Assembly: GCA_022447225.1 (NCBI GenBank)
Contig: JAKVAZ010000001.1
Location: 544,955-608,954 of the forward strand
Reading direction: 5' to 3'
Source: Fuerstiella sp.
GTDB lineage: Bacteria; Planctomycetota; Planctomycetia; Planctomycetales; Planctomycetaceae
Length of the DNA: 64,000 bases
Shown one piece after another: positions 1 to 10,011 of the stretch. Within the stretch, counting starts at the first letter, position 1. Each line of letters begins with the position of its first letter. Below the pieces are notes generated by a model. That model had not been told where the DNA came from and did not search any database. It saw only the letters and a program-made list of their open reading frames with translations. The translations under genes and the position numbers were made by a program.

Positions 1-1
1 T

Positions 2-232
2 ATTGGTAAGCCGTTAATTGACGGAGCGTCGGTGACGGCAGAGGTTGTTAATGACGAGGAAAAGGGTCCCAAGTTGGAGATTCAGAAGATTCGTCGCAGA
101 AAAAACAGTCGGCGGCACAACGGACACCGCCAGAAGTACACTCGGGTGAAAATTACCGAAATCAGGATCCCTGACTTGGTGGTTGTTGTAGATGCAGATG
201 CGTCTGCGGATGGCGAGGACAACAGCGAATAA
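2..232 (+). CDS. rplU: 50S ribosomal protein L21, C-terminal part (cut by window edge)
   Basis: L21 is a large-subunit ribosomal protein that binds 23S rRNA. Reading from base 2, the frame gives the family's conserved C-terminal block: GKP-hydrophobic-DGASV, then EKGPKLEIQKIRRRKNS and GHRQKYTRVKI. The 5' end lies outside the window, so the start is not visible. After the usual end of the family (around KITEI) the protein continues with a short acidic tail ending DGEDNSE. In many bacteria rpmA (L27) follows rplU directly. Here the next gene is a glycosyltransferase after about 260 bases in which I see no gene. The identification is by sequence motif and is secure. Confidence 0.93.
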   Translation: MGKPLIDGASVTAEVVNDEEKGPKLEIQKIRRRKNSRRHNGHRQKYTRVKITEIRIPDLVVVVDADASADGEDNSE

Positions 233-496
233 CTTGTCGGTCTGGTCGTGACTCATGGCCCTTCCCGGGTGGTGGTCCGACGCGGGAGAGGACCGTTGTC
301 GGTCTCAAATTATAGCCGGCGGCCGTGAGCAGGTGGTTGTCGATTCCGGGGCACTCTATTTCAGCAAAGTGTGTTCGTTTTGAATCGATTTGCTGTCGTT
401 GAGTAAACAGACTGTCTGATAAATGTCGTTCGTGGCAGTGCGTGACGAACCGGTTGCTCTCAAATTCGGTTGCGACCCGAAGCACAAGGCGAGCCG

Positions 497-1258
497 ATGA
501 ATCACAGCAAATGTACTAAAGTGATTGCCGTCATGCCGGCCTATAATGCGGCCACGACACTGGAGCGGACGATCGCCGATATTCCGGAAGGCAGCGTCGA
601 AGAAATCATTCTGGTTGACGACTGCAGCACGGATAACACAGTTGAACTGGCTCGTTCTTTGGGGCTCACGGTCATTGCACATGAAAGCAATACCGGGTAT
701 GGCGGCAACCAAAAGACATGCTATACCCGGGCGCTGGAACTCGGGGCAGACATTGTGGTGATGATTCACCCCGACTATCAGTACGACAGTCGAGTGATTC
801 CGGTGGCAGCTGAGCTGATCCGTCTCGATAACTGTGACATTATTCTTGGATCCCGCATTCGAACCCGAGCCGAAGCACTGGCTGGTGGTATGCCGGTCTG
901 GAAATACATTGCAAACCGATTTCTGACGATGTTCGAAAACGTTGCCCTCGGCCAGAATCTCGGTGACTTCCACAGTGGTTTTCGTGCATATCGCCGCGAG
1001 GTTCTCGAATCAGTTTCGTGGCAAAACAACTCGGATGACTTCGTGTTCGACACGCAGTTTTTGGCTCAATCGGTTGCTGGCGGTTTTCGGCTTGCCGATA
1101 TCCCGGTTCCAGTGCGGTACTTTGAGGACGCCTCCAGCATCAATTTCCGGCGGAGCTTCCGATACGGACTGCTGACCGTATGGGTCATGCTGCTGTTCTG
1201 GATGAATCGCCTGGGCATCTACCGGTCGGTGATTTTTCAGTCGGAGTCGGATGGGTGA
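497..1258 (+). CDS. Family 2 glycosyltransferase (polyprenyl-phosphate sugar transferase type)
   Basis: This GT-A fold glycosyltransferase probably moves a sugar from a nucleotide donor to a polyprenyl phosphate or related lipid at the inner membrane face. It starts with the family signature [18 protein letters not shown], followed by [11 protein letters not shown], where the aspartates bind nucleotide. [16 protein letters not shown] and the HPDYQYD segment fit the DPM1/DPG-synthase group. The C-terminal 30 residues are hydrophobic (around WVMLLFW) and may sit on the membrane. I chose ATG 497, which begins directly with the family motif; an upstream TTG at 470 adds only nine residues. The length of 253 residues is normal. 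Donor and acceptor cannot be read from sequence. A terminator-like hairpin follows 85 bases downstream. Confidence 0.88.
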   Translation: MNHSKCTKVIAVMPAYNAATTLERTIADIPEGSVEEIILVDDCSTDNTVELARSLGLTVIAHESNTGYGGNQKTCYTRALELGADIVVMIHPDYQYDSRVIPVAAELIRLDNCDIILGSRIRTRAEALAGGMPVWKYIANRFLTMFENVALGQNLGDFHSGFRAYRREVLESVSWQNNSDDFVFDTQFLAQSVAGGFRLADIPVPVRYFEDASSINFRRSFRYGLLTVWVMLLFWMNRLGIYRSVIFQSESDG

Positions 1259-1621
1259 CGCCGTGTGCGTTTCCGCCAGCTCTACCGGTTTCAGGTGAAG
1301 CTCCACAGGTGCTGCAAAAAAATCTGCCCAGCTTAGAAGCCCCGGCTTTCGATAAAGCCGAGCTTTTTCGAGATCGTTTTCGTTCGGTTCTTGTTATGCG
1401 GTGCCGGGCTGTGGCAGCTGGCAGGTCGATTGCTCTGCACAGCAGACTGTGAAAGATTCGGCCAAAATATTTTACGTGCGGTCGTTACACCGGCCGCCGG
1501 AGATTTAGCTGGAGTCTTCAATTCAATTATCGAACCGGATTAAGGGCTGGCGAGAAAAAATTTAAAACGGTGTTCGTGATGAACTAAAAACACGCTTAGT
1601 CTGTGAACAAAACCTTTCAGT
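1259..1621. other. Intergenic region, no gene seen
   Basis: Apart from the hairpin at 1343-1368 I see no convincing coding region on either strand. The last 150 bases are AT-rich and presumably hold the former promoter of the nitrilase pseudogene, but I could not settle on clear -35/-10 boxes. Confidence 0.5.
1343..1368 (+). terminator. Rho-independent terminator candidate after the glycosyltransferase
   Basis: A perfect 7-bp stem, CGGCTTT / AAAGCCG with loop CGAT, is followed by AGCTTTTT. It lies 85 bases after the glycosyltransferase stop and is oriented to end its transcript. Confidence 0.6.
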
Positions 1622-2568
1622 ATGAGACAAGTAAAAGTTGCTGTAATTCAGTCATGTCCTGTGCTCTTTGACAGCGAGGCGACAATCGCGAAAGTCAAAG
1701 ACCTGACCGCCCGTGCAGTCAATGAAGGTGGACTGATTGTACTTTTTCCTGAGGCGTTTGTTTCAGGCTATCCGAAAGGTCTCGACGTTGGGGCACGTAT
1801 TGGATCCCGTACTGATAGCGGACGCGAAACGTTTCGCCGGTATTGGGACAGTGCAATCGACGTGCCTGGTTCCGGCACCGAAAAACTTGGTCAGATCGCT
1901 CGTGAGGCCATGTATACCTTGTCATCGGGGTGATTGAACGAAGCTCCGGCACTCTGTACTGCACGGTTTTATTCTTTGCAGCGACTGGCCGGTTATTGGG
2001 CAAGCATCGAAAGCTCATGCCAACCGCGATGGAGCGGATTATCTGGGGGTTTGGTGATGGATCCACGATGCCCGTATTTGACACCCCGCATGGAAAAATC
2101 GGAGCAGTGATTTGCTGGGAAAACTACATGCCTCTTTTACGAACGCACATGTACGAAAAGGGCATACAGATATACTGGGCTCCAACGGTTGATGACCGAG
2201 AGAACTGGCTGTCCAGTATGCGTCATCTCGCAGTGGAGGGCCGCTGTTTTGTACTGTCCGCCAATCAATACCTGCGACGCGCTGATTGTCCGGAACAGTA
2301 TGAGGGTTTTGAAGACGTACCTCCCAAGGCAGTACTCATCAAGGGAGGGAGTTGTATCATCGCTCCAACAGGCAGGATCCTTGCCGGCCCGTCTGTAAAA
2401 GGCCCGGAGATACTCACAGCTGAGCTGGATCTCGATGAAATAATACGAGGCAAATATGATTTAGATGTGGTTGGCCATTAGGCTCGCCCTGATGTTTTTC
2501 AGCTGAGCGTCAACGAAGCTGCTCAGTTAGTAACTGTGTGTTTCCGGCAGCCCCAAAAAGACGAATGA
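1622..2568 (+). pseudogene. Nitrilase (carbon-nitrogen hydrolase), broken by a frameshift and a stop codon
   Basis: Nitrilases hydrolyse R-CN to a carboxylic acid and ammonia. The Glu-Lys-Cys triad is present across two frames: Glu44 in LFPEAF, Lys in HRKLMPT, and Cys in [11 protein letters not shown]. The first frame ends at 1933. The family sequence resumes in the next frame as [19 protein letters not shown]. Adding one A near 1909 restores REA-N-V-Y-L-V-I-G-V, so a single-base deletion is the simplest explanation. The second frame reads DLDVVGH and then meets TAG at 2479-2481, where the family has Tyr. Beyond it the same frame continues as family-like ARPDVFQLSVN up to TGA at 2568. Two independent lesions argue for real decay rather than one sequencing error. 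ATG 1622 is the natural start. No obvious partner gene adjoins it. Confidence 0.88.
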
Positions 2569-2760
2569 TCTACCCCGAAACGCTGCTGGTATCCGCTCGA
2601 CGCGGGCGCAAAACCATCCACGCTGCCGTTGCTTGTGGACGTTGCCGGCCGCACCTGACAGCTTACGGAACCGGCTGCTCTGAGTGATTCCGTGGTGGCC
2701 TTCGGACGAACGTCGTTCCGGGCGTCCGTTCACTTCGGTTTGGTCCCGCCGCTTAGTGAG

Positions 2761-3141
2761 TTACTTTGCTTCCACGATTTCATCAATTGAAAAGGGACCG
2801 TGTTCCTGGTCGCCAATCAGCACCAGTTGACCTTTCAGACTGCGTCGACCATCGGGAAACCCTGTCGCTGTACTTCCGTTTTTAAGTGTAATGGTCACTT
2901 CGTGAGTTTCGTTCACACCGGCCAGATCCTCATGGACCAGCGACGGATGCCTTTCCCACGCCCATGTCCACAAAGTTGCCTGAGCATCAACACGACCCGC
3001 AAACTCGTGCCATTCTGCATCCGCCTGTCTGAGCTGTTTGAGATCTGCCTGCCGGCACCAGGGCCGCAGGACTTCTTCAATCCAGCAGCGTCGTGATGCC
3101 GCCAGATCGTCGAAGCTCTTCGGGATATCCGAAATTGACAT
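2761..3141 (-). CDS. Conserved-looking hypothetical protein
   Basis: A 126-residue soluble protein of unknown function that I do not recognise. It is rich in Trp, Glu and Arg in its first half (WIEEVLRPW, LWTWAWERHP). It ends in a beta-rich part with VTITLKNGSTATGFPDGRRSLKGQLVLIGD, reminiscent of a small beta-barrel or a binding module. There is no signal peptide or membrane segment. A good ribosome binding site (GGGAG) sits 7 bases before ATG 3141, which supports a real gene. It is downstream of serC on the same strand, 84 bases from the serC stop, and could be cotranscribed. Confidence 0.65.
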   Translation of the reverse strand: MSISDIPKSFDDLAASRRCWIEEVLRPWCRQADLKQLRQADAEWHEFAGRVDAQATLWTWAWERHPSLVHEDLAGVNETHEVTITLKNGSTATGFPDGRRSLKGQLVLIGDQEHGPFSIDEIVEAK

Positions 3142-3225
3142 GTCTTTCTCCCGCGACTGAAGCGTTCACCGTCCGTGACTTATGAACCGGACTCGGCCGG
3201 CACTGTGTTCAATCATTCGCTGTGC

Positions 3226-4311
3226 TCAAATGTCGGCGTTCTCAAAGTCTGCCATAAACTGAATCAGGGCATGGACACCTTCGATCGGAAACGCATTGTA
3301 GATACTGGCTCGCATTCCGCCGACACTCCGGTGTCCTTTGAGCGAGTTAAAGCCTGCAGCGGTTGCTTGCTGAACAAACCGGGCATCTCTGTCAGCATGA
3401 TCTGTGACAAATGTTACGTTCATGTGTGAACGGGATGATGCTTCCGCGGTGCCGTGAAACATCGAGCTGGAATCGATGGCCTCATACAGCAGTCGGGCTT
3501 TTTTGCGGTTCCGCGCTTCCATTGCGGCCAGACCGCCGTTGTCACGAATCCAGCGGAAGACAAGCATCATGAGATAAATGCCAAATGTTGGCGGAGTGTT
3601 GTACATCGAGTGTGTATCAGCATGCGTTCGATACTGCATCATTGAAGCCGGCTGATCACTGCCGGATTCGATGAGGTCGTTCCGAATAATCACCAGAGTG
3701 ACTCCGGCTGGTCCCAGATTCTTTTGTGCACCGGCGTAGATCAGTCCGTATTTTGAGACGTCGATCGGCCGGCTGAACAGGTCGCTGCTGGCATCACAGA
3801 CCAGGAACGTATCACCATCAATTCCCTCCGGTTCCGTTCTGAACTGTGTTCCAAAGATCGTGTTGTTTGAGGTGAAGTGCACGTACCGGCTCTGCTGACT
3901 GAACGAATGGCCGGCAGGAATACTGTTGAAATTAGTGGCTTCACTTGTGGAAGCCACATTCACCCGGCCAAACAATTTTGCCTGGGTAACCGCCTTTTTA
4001 GCCCAGGAACCGGTGACAATGTAATCAGCAGTCGTCTCAGGATTCAGAAAGCTCATTGGCACCATAGCGAACTGTGTCGAGGCACCGCCCTGTAGAAACA
4101 GCACACGATAATTATCCGGAATACCGGCCAGTTGGCGACAAAGTGAATCGGCCTCTTCCGCCACTTCAGTGAATGCAGTACCGCGATGTGAGTGTTCGCA
4201 GATGCCGACTCCGGTGTTTCCGAATGACAGCAGAGATTCCTGTGCTTCCAGAAGAACTGTTTTCGGCAGAACAGCCGGGCCGGCTGACAGGTTCCAGATA
4301 CGGTGGGTCAT
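3226..4311 (-). CDS. serC: Phosphoserine aminotransferase
   Basis: SerC transaminates 3-phosphohydroxypyruvate with glutamate to O-phosphoserine, the second step of serine synthesis, and also acts in pyridoxal phosphate synthesis. It is a cytosolic PLP enzyme. The sequence opens [12 protein letters not shown], the family N-terminus. [16 protein letters not shown] forms the phosphate-binding region, and the PLP lysine is about residue 197 in [14 protein letters not shown]. The C-terminal [14 protein letters not shown] substrate loop is present. ATG 4311 gives 361 residues, the usual family length. An upstream in-frame ATG at 4410 would add 33 residues with no family match, so I rejected it. 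GAAGG lies upstream of the chosen start. serA and serB are not in the window. Confidence 0.95.
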   Translation of the reverse strand: MTHRIWNLSAGPAVLPKTVLLEAQESLLSFGNTGVGICEHSHRGTAFTEVAEEADSLCRQLAGIPDNYRVLFLQGGASTQFAMVPMSFLNPETTADYIVTGSWAKKAVTQAKLFGRVNVASTSEATNFNSIPAGHSFSQQSRYVHFTSNNTIFGTQFRTEPEGIDGDTFLVCDASSDLFSRPIDVSKYGLIYAGAQKNLGPAGVTLVIIRNDLIESGSDQPASMMQYRTHADTHSMYNTPPTFGIYLMMLVFRWIRDNGGLAAMEARNRKKARLLYEAIDSSSMFHGTAEASSRSHMNVTFVTDHADRDARFVQQATAAGFNSLKGHRSVGGMRASIYNAFPIEGVHALIQFMADFENADI

Positions 4312-4787
4312 GGCAGATCTGCCTTCGATTATTTGGAATAACAACTGCAGTTGTGATGGTGGAAAACGGTTGGAAATACCTGACCTGCAGAACATCGAGA
4401 ACTGAACCAAACGGTCAGTTCAATGTCACTGGATTGTGTGACGCGGGCCCCGCAGCGGATGCCGGTCCCTCCAGCGAACCAGGGAAACCGCAGCGGGACG
4501 GCATGCGATTTTCAAATTCTAATTCGAAACGGACTGAATTCATTCGAACGAGCCGATGAAACACCAGGTATTCCCGTGATGTGGACACACCGGCCGGACT
4601 CGGTCAACTGCCTGGCCCGAAAGCGGACCGTACGTTAATCTGAGACGGTCTCGAATTGTCAATCTTTCGGTCAGGCGACCATCCAGGACGGGTAAACGGA
4701 AGGAGCTGACACGACTTTCAGGTCGGTTCTCTGTTACTGAGACAATCTTCCCGGTCCGCTTCTTTCATTTCCGGCGAATCCACTCCT
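4312..4787. other. Divergent intergenic region between serC and prs
   Basis: These 476 bases separate two divergent genes and must hold both promoters. Short open frames exist on both strands, but none has a recognisable product or a good ribosome binding site. I see no strong repeat or hairpin. Confidence 0.5.
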
Positions 4788-5807
4788 ATGAATCAGGATT
4801 CAGAATCTTTATCGCACCGCCCGGGGCCGCGTATTCAGCAGTTTCAGGCACCCCAGGGTGATCTGGCCATTCTTGCGGGGTCCGGCAATCCTGTGTTCGC
4901 GCAGGCAATCGCCACAGAGCTGGGAGTTCCGCTGACCCCGTGTCAGGCCCAGGTGTTTAGCGAAGGCAATGTGTTTGTCCGTATACTGGAAAACGTCCGG
5001 GGCCGGGACACTTTCATTGTGCAGGGGGTCCATCATCCGGTCAACGACAACTTTGTCGAGCTGCTGTTCTGGGTGGATGCACTGAAACGCGCAAGTGCTC
5101 AGCACATAACGGCCGTCATTCCGTATTTCAGCTACGCCAAGGGTGACAAAAAAGACGAGCCTCGAGTATCGATTCGAGCCCGGGTTTGCGCAGATGCCCT
5201 GGAGGCGGCCGGAGCCGATCGCGTCCTCACCATGGACCTGCACAGCCCGCAGATTCAGGGATTCTTCAGTGTCCCTGTTGATCATCTTTATGCCCGAGCT
5301 GTGATTTGCGAGTATATGCAGCAGATGGAAATTGAGGATCTTGTTGTCTGCAGTCCGGACGCCGGATTCGCAAAATCCGCGGCGGCCTTCGCCAATCTGT
5401 TGGGGGTTCCTGTGGTTATCGGGAATAAAGCCCGACCCGACCACAGTGAACAGGCTGAGATTCTGGAGGTCATCGGAAACGTCGATGGTAAAAACGTTTT
5501 GCTGGTGGACGACTTTACGATCACCGGCGGATCGCTGTGCAGCATGGCCAAATTACTCAGGGAACGAGGAGCCGGACAGATTTATGCAGCGGTATCGCAC
5601 GGTGTTCTGGCAAAAGGCGCGGCGGACCGAATCCAGAACAGTCTGATCGAAAAACTGTTTATGACGGACACGATTGAAGCTGTCGTTGAGCCGCCGTGTC
5701 CAAAAATTGAAGTGCTTTCTGTGGCACCGGTTTTTGCCCGGGCGATACGATCTATCCACGACCGTACCAGTGTCAGCATGCTGTTTCCCGACGAAAAATC
5801 GTTGTAA
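4788..5807 (+). CDS. prs: Ribose-phosphate pyrophosphokinase (divergent)
   Basis: Prs makes PRPP from ribose 5-phosphate and ATP for nucleotide, His and Trp synthesis. The architecture is two type-I phosphoribosyltransferase folds. The N-terminal half contains FSEGNVFVRILENVRG, close to the canonical FxDGExxVxIxENVRG. The catalytic region reads PYFSYAKGDKK where most Prs enzymes have PYFxYARQDRK. The PRPP-binding loop VDDFTITGGSL is near residues 238-248. MDLHSPQIQGFF is also conserved. The length of 339 residues is slightly above the typical 310-320, with an N-terminal extension. Because of the ARQDRK-to-AKGDKK change this may be a divergent paralogue, with a canonical Prs elsewhere. Gene calling is secure; strict function is likely. 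Confidence 0.87.
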   Translation: MNQDSESLSHRPGPRIQQFQAPQGDLAILAGSGNPVFAQAIATELGVPLTPCQAQVFSEGNVFVRILENVRGRDTFIVQGVHHPVNDNFVELLFWVDALKRASAQHITAVIPYFSYAKGDKKDEPRVSIRARVCADALEAAGADRVLTMDLHSPQIQGFFSVPVDHLYARAVICEYMQQMEIEDLVVCSPDAGFAKSAAAFANLLGVPVVIGNKARPDHSEQAEILEVIGNVDGKNVLLVDDFTITGGSLCSMAKLLRERGAGQIYAAVSHGVLAKGAADRIQNSLIEKLFMTDTIEAVVEPPCPKIEVLSVAPVFARAIRSIHDRTSVSMLFPDEKSL

Positions 5808-5970
5808 GCTGAACGGGCGGAATGAATACACCAGTGTCGTCTGGAAACGGAGCAGCGGTGTGATGGCTGCCGGTTCCCGTCCTTCGTCGACTCGTATTTC
5901 TTAATCGACCGCTTACCTGTTTCGTTCGAGTACGTCCCTTCGACTCAATCAATGTCATCAGCAATACGTC

Positions 5971-8607
5971 ATGGCCAAAATGTCCCCGATGATGGAACGA
6001 TATCAGGAAGTGAAGTCCGAAAATCCGGGCACGCTTCTGTTGTTTCGCATGGGTGATTTCTATGAGCTGTTTTACAATGACGCCGAAGTCGCATCCGAAG
6101 TGCTTGGTCTCACGCTGACCAGTCGCGACAGGAACTCGCCAAATCCCGTTGCCATGGCCGGGTTTCCGTATCATCAGCTGGACAATTATCTTCAAAAGCT
6201 GATTCATGCCGGGTTCCGAGTCGCGATCTGTGACCAGGTTGAAGATCCCAAGAAGGCCAAAGGACTCGTTCGCCGCGAAGTCACCCGCGTCGTCACACCC
6301 GGTACCATCACCGAAGATGAATTACTCGATCCTCGGGCGAGCAATTTCATTGCGTGTGTGGCGCCTTCGGGGACAGTATTGGGACTTGCCTGGCTGGAGT
6401 TATCCACCGGACGATTCCTGGTCAGTGACATCGAGCCCGCTCTGCTCCAGGATGAACTGGCCCGTATTCACGCGGCCGAATGTATCATCCCTGAGGATGA
6501 TGCGGACAGTACACAGCAATGTGTGGCAAGAACGGACCTGGGTGGCCCTGTTCTGACGTCCCGTCCGTCGTGGTGTTTTGCTTATGATGAAACTCGTCGT
6601 GTTCTGCGCGAACATTTCGGTACCAAAACGCTGGAAGGTTTCGATGCCGACGAGAATTCTCCTGCGGTGACCGCGGCGGGTGCACTTCTTGAATACATTC
6701 GGGAAACACAGCGATCTGCACTTGGACATATTACTCGTCTGGAAACTTGGCGACGGCATCGGTTTATGATCGTCGATGAAGCGACTCGACGCAGCCTGGA
6801 GCTCACCAGCACGATACGGGAGGGTCGTCGGGAGCAAAGCCTGCTGGGTGTCATCGACGAAACCAAAACGCCGATGGGAGCCCGACTGCTGGCGGACTGG
6901 CTTTCCAGTCCGCTCACAGATATCGAACAAATCACTCAACGTCTGGACGCAGTGGAAGACTTTTTCCACGATGTTGCTCTGCGTGACGATCTGCGCACAT
7001 CTTTAAGACAGATCCATGATCTGCAAAGGCTGACGTCGCGGGTGGCAACCGGACGCTGCAGTCCCCGGGACCTCAGCAGCCTCGCTGTGACTCTGGGGCA
7101 TCTGCCGGGTGTCAAAGCCCGGCTGGCCGGTCGGGCCGCTCATCGACTGCACACTCTGGAAGAACGTTTGGACCTGTGTCCCGAGGTGCGAACTGCAATC
7201 GAAGATGCCTTAATCGCAGATCCGCCTGCAGGAGTAGCTGATGGAGGAGTCATCCGTCCTGGTTTTCACGGACAACTGGATGAACTCAGAGACCTTGCCA
7301 AAGGAGGAAAACAGTGGATTGCGGCGTATCAGGCGGCGGAAAGTGAACGTACGGGAATCCCAGGTCTCAAGATCGGCTTCAACAGGGTTTTTGGGTACTA
7401 CCTGGAGGTGACCGGGGCCCATCTGAGCAAAGTTCCCGAAGACTACATCCGCAAACAAACACTCAAGAATCAGGAACGCTTCATTACTCCGCAACTCAAA
7501 GAATATGAAGACAAGGTTCTGCGAGCAGAAGAGCAAAGCAAAGCACTGGAGCACGAACTGTATGGTGTGCTGAAGGAAGAAGTCGCAGGATATGTGGCTC
7601 GTCTGCTGACCACCGCCGAATCTTTGGCCGAAATAGATGTACTCACTGGTCTGGCGGCACTGGCGGAAACAGCCGGGTACTGCCGTCCGGAACTAACCAG
7701 TGAGCCCACACTCGACATTCGGGAAGGACGCCATCCTGTGCTGGATCGTCTGATGCCCGCAGGAGAATTCGTTCCCAATGACGTGCTATTGGGGGTGTCG
7801 AACTCCAGCGCGAATTCGGAGCTTTCTGCCGGTCGTCTGCAAATTATCACGGGTCCGAACATGGCGGGCAAAAGTACGTATATCCGCCAGGCTGCACTGA
7901 TCACATTGATGGCACAAATGGGATCGTTTGTGCCGGCGAGCGGTGCGCGAATCGGTATTGCCGACCGAATCTTCGCCCGCGTGGGGGCCAGCGATGAACT
8001 TGGCCGGGGTCAGAGCACGTTCATGGTTGAAATGACCGAAACGGCCCGGATTCTGAACAGTGCCACATCAGCGAGCCTGGTAATTCTGGACGAAATCGGT
8101 CGAGGCACAAGTACCTATGACGGAATCTCACTGGCCTGGAGCATTACCGAATACCTCCACGATGAAACGCTGTGCCGCACGATGTTTGCCACGCACTATC
8201 ACGAGCTTTCTGTACTCACTCAAACCCTTAAACAGGCATCCAACTGGAATGTGGCCGTTCAGGAGAACAATGATGATGTTATCTTTCTGCACCGCATCGT
8301 GCAGGGCGCTGCGGGACGTAGTTATGGCATCCATGTCGCAAAGCTTGCCGGCGTACCCCGTTCGGTGACAGATCGCGCTCGTACAATTCTGGATACCCTC
8401 GAAAACGACCACATTAACCAGGACGGCCGGCCCAGTGTGCCTCGACGCGAAACAGGTCGGCAGAAGTCTCGGCAACTCAGTTTGTTCGAACTGCCCGAAG
8501 ACCCGTTGCTCGATGAGATCCGAAAGATGGAAGTCGATAGTATGACACCGCTGGAAGCCATGCAGGAACTGCATCGACTGAGAAAGCAACTGACCGATCG
8601 CAATTAA
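5971..8607 (+). CDS. mutS: DNA mismatch repair protein MutS
   Basis: MutS recognises base mismatches and small loops and recruits MutL. The mismatch-reading Phe-x-Glu motif is at Phe30 and Glu32 (GDFYELF). It is followed by the connector, lever ([19 protein letters not shown]) and clamp domains. The C-terminal ABC-type ATPase has Walker [10 protein letters not shown] near residues 628-636 and Walker B/D-loop [13 protein letters not shown] near 705. ATHYHEL is also present. At 878 residues it is full length for MutS1. ATG 5971 sits a few residues before the MMERYQEVK start typical of the family. mutL is present about 45 kb downstream (53127) rather than adjacent. A sulfurtransferase gene begins 9 bases after the stop and could be cotranscribed. 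Confidence 0.97.
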   Translation: MAKMSPMMERYQEVKSENPGTLLLFRMGDFYELFYNDAEVASEVLGLTLTSRDRNSPNPVAMAGFPYHQLDNYLQKLIHAGFRVAICDQVEDPKKAKGLVRREVTRVVTPGTITEDELLDPRASNFIACVAPSGTVLGLAWLELSTGRFLVSDIEPALLQDELARIHAAECIIPEDDADSTQQCVARTDLGGPVLTSRPSWCFAYDETRRVLREHFGTKTLEGFDADENSPAVTAAGALLEYIRETQRSALGHITRLETWRRHRFMIVDEATRRSLELTSTIREGRREQSLLGVIDETKTPMGARLLADWLSSPLTDIEQITQRLDAVEDFFHDVALRDDLRTSLRQIHDLQRLTSRVATGRCSPRDLSSLAVTLGHLPGVKARLAGRAAHRLHTLEERLDLCPEVRTAIEDALIADPPAGVADGGVIRPGFHGQLDELRDLAKGGKQWIAAYQAAESERTGIPGLKIGFNRVFGYYLEVTGAHLSKVPEDYIRKQTLKNQERFITPQLKEYEDKVLRAEEQSKALEHELYGVLKEEVAGYVARLLTTAESLAEIDVLTGLAALAETAGYCRPELTSEPTLDIREGRHPVLDRLMPAGEFVPNDVLLGVSNSSANSELSAGRLQIITGPNMAGKSTYIRQAALITLMAQMGSFVPASGARIGIADRIFARVGASDELGRGQSTFMVEMTETARILNSATSASLVILDEIGRGTSTYDGISLAWSITEYLHDETLCRTMFATHYHELSVLTQTLKQASNWNVAVQENNDDVIFLHRIVQGAAGRSYGIHVAKLAGVPRSVTDRARTILDTLENDHINQDGRPSVPRRETGRQKSRQLSLFELPEDPLLDEIRKMEVDSMTPLEAMQELHRLRKQLTDRN

Positions 8608-8616
8608 AGCCTTTCA

Positions 8617-9711
8617 ATGACGCGCGGCGGGGTCTTTGTGATGCAAAACAAAAAATGCAGGAATCAGGATCAGGCTGATCGATTGAACCGATCAGGGCCG
8701 GCCTGGCGGTTCAGCCGTTTTGATGCTCCGGAAACAAATGACACATGCACCCGAACACGATTGTACGCAATTTGCCGATTCATGATCGTGTGTTCGTCCC
8801 TTATTATCTTTGCAACATCTGACTTTCTGCCTGCGCAGGCTGCTGACGTCGATTCATCGACTTCCCGATCTGTCCTTGTCGATGCTGCCTGGATTATGGA
8901 TCACGTTGATTCACCTCATGTCAGTGTTCTTGAACTCGGTCCGGACATTCGGAAATACAGAGACGGCCATATTCCGGGCGCTCATTTTGTGCACTGGATC
9001 GATGACATTACTGCACCATCCGATCGGGCGATGTATACGGTGGCTCCGCCCGAAATGATCCAGATGATGCTGCGGCGACTGGGGATCGAAAACAGTACGA
9101 CGATTGTTTTGTACGACGACCTCAGTAACCGAGTGTCCGCAAGGATGTTCTGGACGCTGAGATACTATGGACACACAGCGATCCGGATTCTGGACGGAGG
9201 CCGGTCGGCATGGTCGGTTGCCGGCCATGAATTTGTTTCGGAGACGCCGGTCGCGGAACGGAGTGAGTACAACATTACCAGGACACTCGAAAAGCACCGG
9301 ATTCGGATGAATCGAATTCGTAAGTACCTTGGCAGGTCTGACATTGCAATTGTTGACGGACGCTCACCGGCGCAGTACGCAGGCGAAACACCCGGGACGG
9401 TTTACCATACCGGCAGACCCCACGATCAGTCCGGTCATATTCCAGGGGCGGTGAATATCCTGTGGCAGGACAACTTTCGGGCGGACGGTACCTTCAAATC
9501 TTCTGAGCAACTGCGTCGGCTTTATGAAGACCGCGGTGTAATTCCGGACCGAGAAGTTATCACCTACTGCAACGAAGGTCTGCACGCAGCGTCTCCCTGG
9601 TTCGTACTGACTGAACTGCTGGGATACCACAGCGTCTGCCTGTACGACGAGTCTATGGCCGAATGGGCCAACAAATCTGAAATGCCTGTCATGACGGGTG
9701 ACCTGCCCTAG
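8617..9711 (+). CDS. Exported rhodanese-type sulfurtransferase
   Basis: Two rhodanese domains are seen in tandem, about residues 85-205 and 225-355. The first has RDGHIPGAHFV. The second has SGHIPGAVNI and the active loop with Cys318 in YCNEGLHA. This resembles thiosulfate or 3-mercaptopyruvate sulfurtransferases, which pass sulfane sulfur to a thiophilic acceptor via a cysteine persulfide. A hydrophobic stretch MIVCSSLIIFATSDFLPAQAA looks like a signal peptide, so the enzyme is probably periplasmic. The start is uncertain: ATG 8617 is closest to mutS (9-base gap), 8641 is another, and 8782 begins right at the hydrophobic segment. The CNEGLHA loop differs from classical CRxGx[R/T], so substrate preference is open. 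Confidence 0.85.
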   Translation: MTRGGVFVMQNKKCRNQDQADRLNRSGPAWRFSRFDAPETNDTCTRTRLYAICRFMIVCSSLIIFATSDFLPAQAADVDSSTSRSVLVDAAWIMDHVDSPHVSVLELGPDIRKYRDGHIPGAHFVHWIDDITAPSDRAMYTVAPPEMIQMMLRRLGIENSTTIVLYDDLSNRVSARMFWTLRYYGHTAIRILDGGRSAWSVAGHEFVSETPVAERSEYNITRTLEKHRIRMNRIRKYLGRSDIAIVDGRSPAQYAGETPGTVYHTGRPHDQSGHIPGAVNILWQDNFRADGTFKSSEQLRRLYEDRGVIPDREVITYCNEGLHAASPWFVLTELLGYHSVCLYDESMAEWANKSEMPVMTGDLP

Positions 9712-9832
9712 CGTCCTCCAGTCAACATCTCAAAACCCTGTCACGGTTCACACGACTAAGTAAAACGCTGTGGCTGATTCCGTCGACCAATCGGAACCGT
9801 GTTCCCTCTGTATTTTGCCGTAATCAACAGGA

Positions 9833-9857
9833 TTTTCCGGAGCAACATTCCGGAAAA
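9833..9857 (+). repeat. Perfect 9-bp hairpin in the gap after the sulfurtransferase
   Basis: TTTTCCGGA and TCCGGAAAA flank the loop GCAACAT. It lies 120 bases after the sulfurtransferase stop in a 300-base gap (9712-10011) with no other feature. The stem carries its own T and A runs but no separate U-tract follows, so it may be a weak bidirectional terminator. Confidence 0.45.
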
Positions 9858-10011
9858 GCGGGCTGATGGATCTGATTGATTTTTCCGTGTTAATTTGGCG
9901 GCACATGAACACGGAGAAATTTATCTTAGGCGTGCTGGTATGCAGTACGAGTCAACGATGCAGGTACCGGCTGAGGTCATACAATCGGAATTCCTTAGGC
10001 GGTAGAAACGC

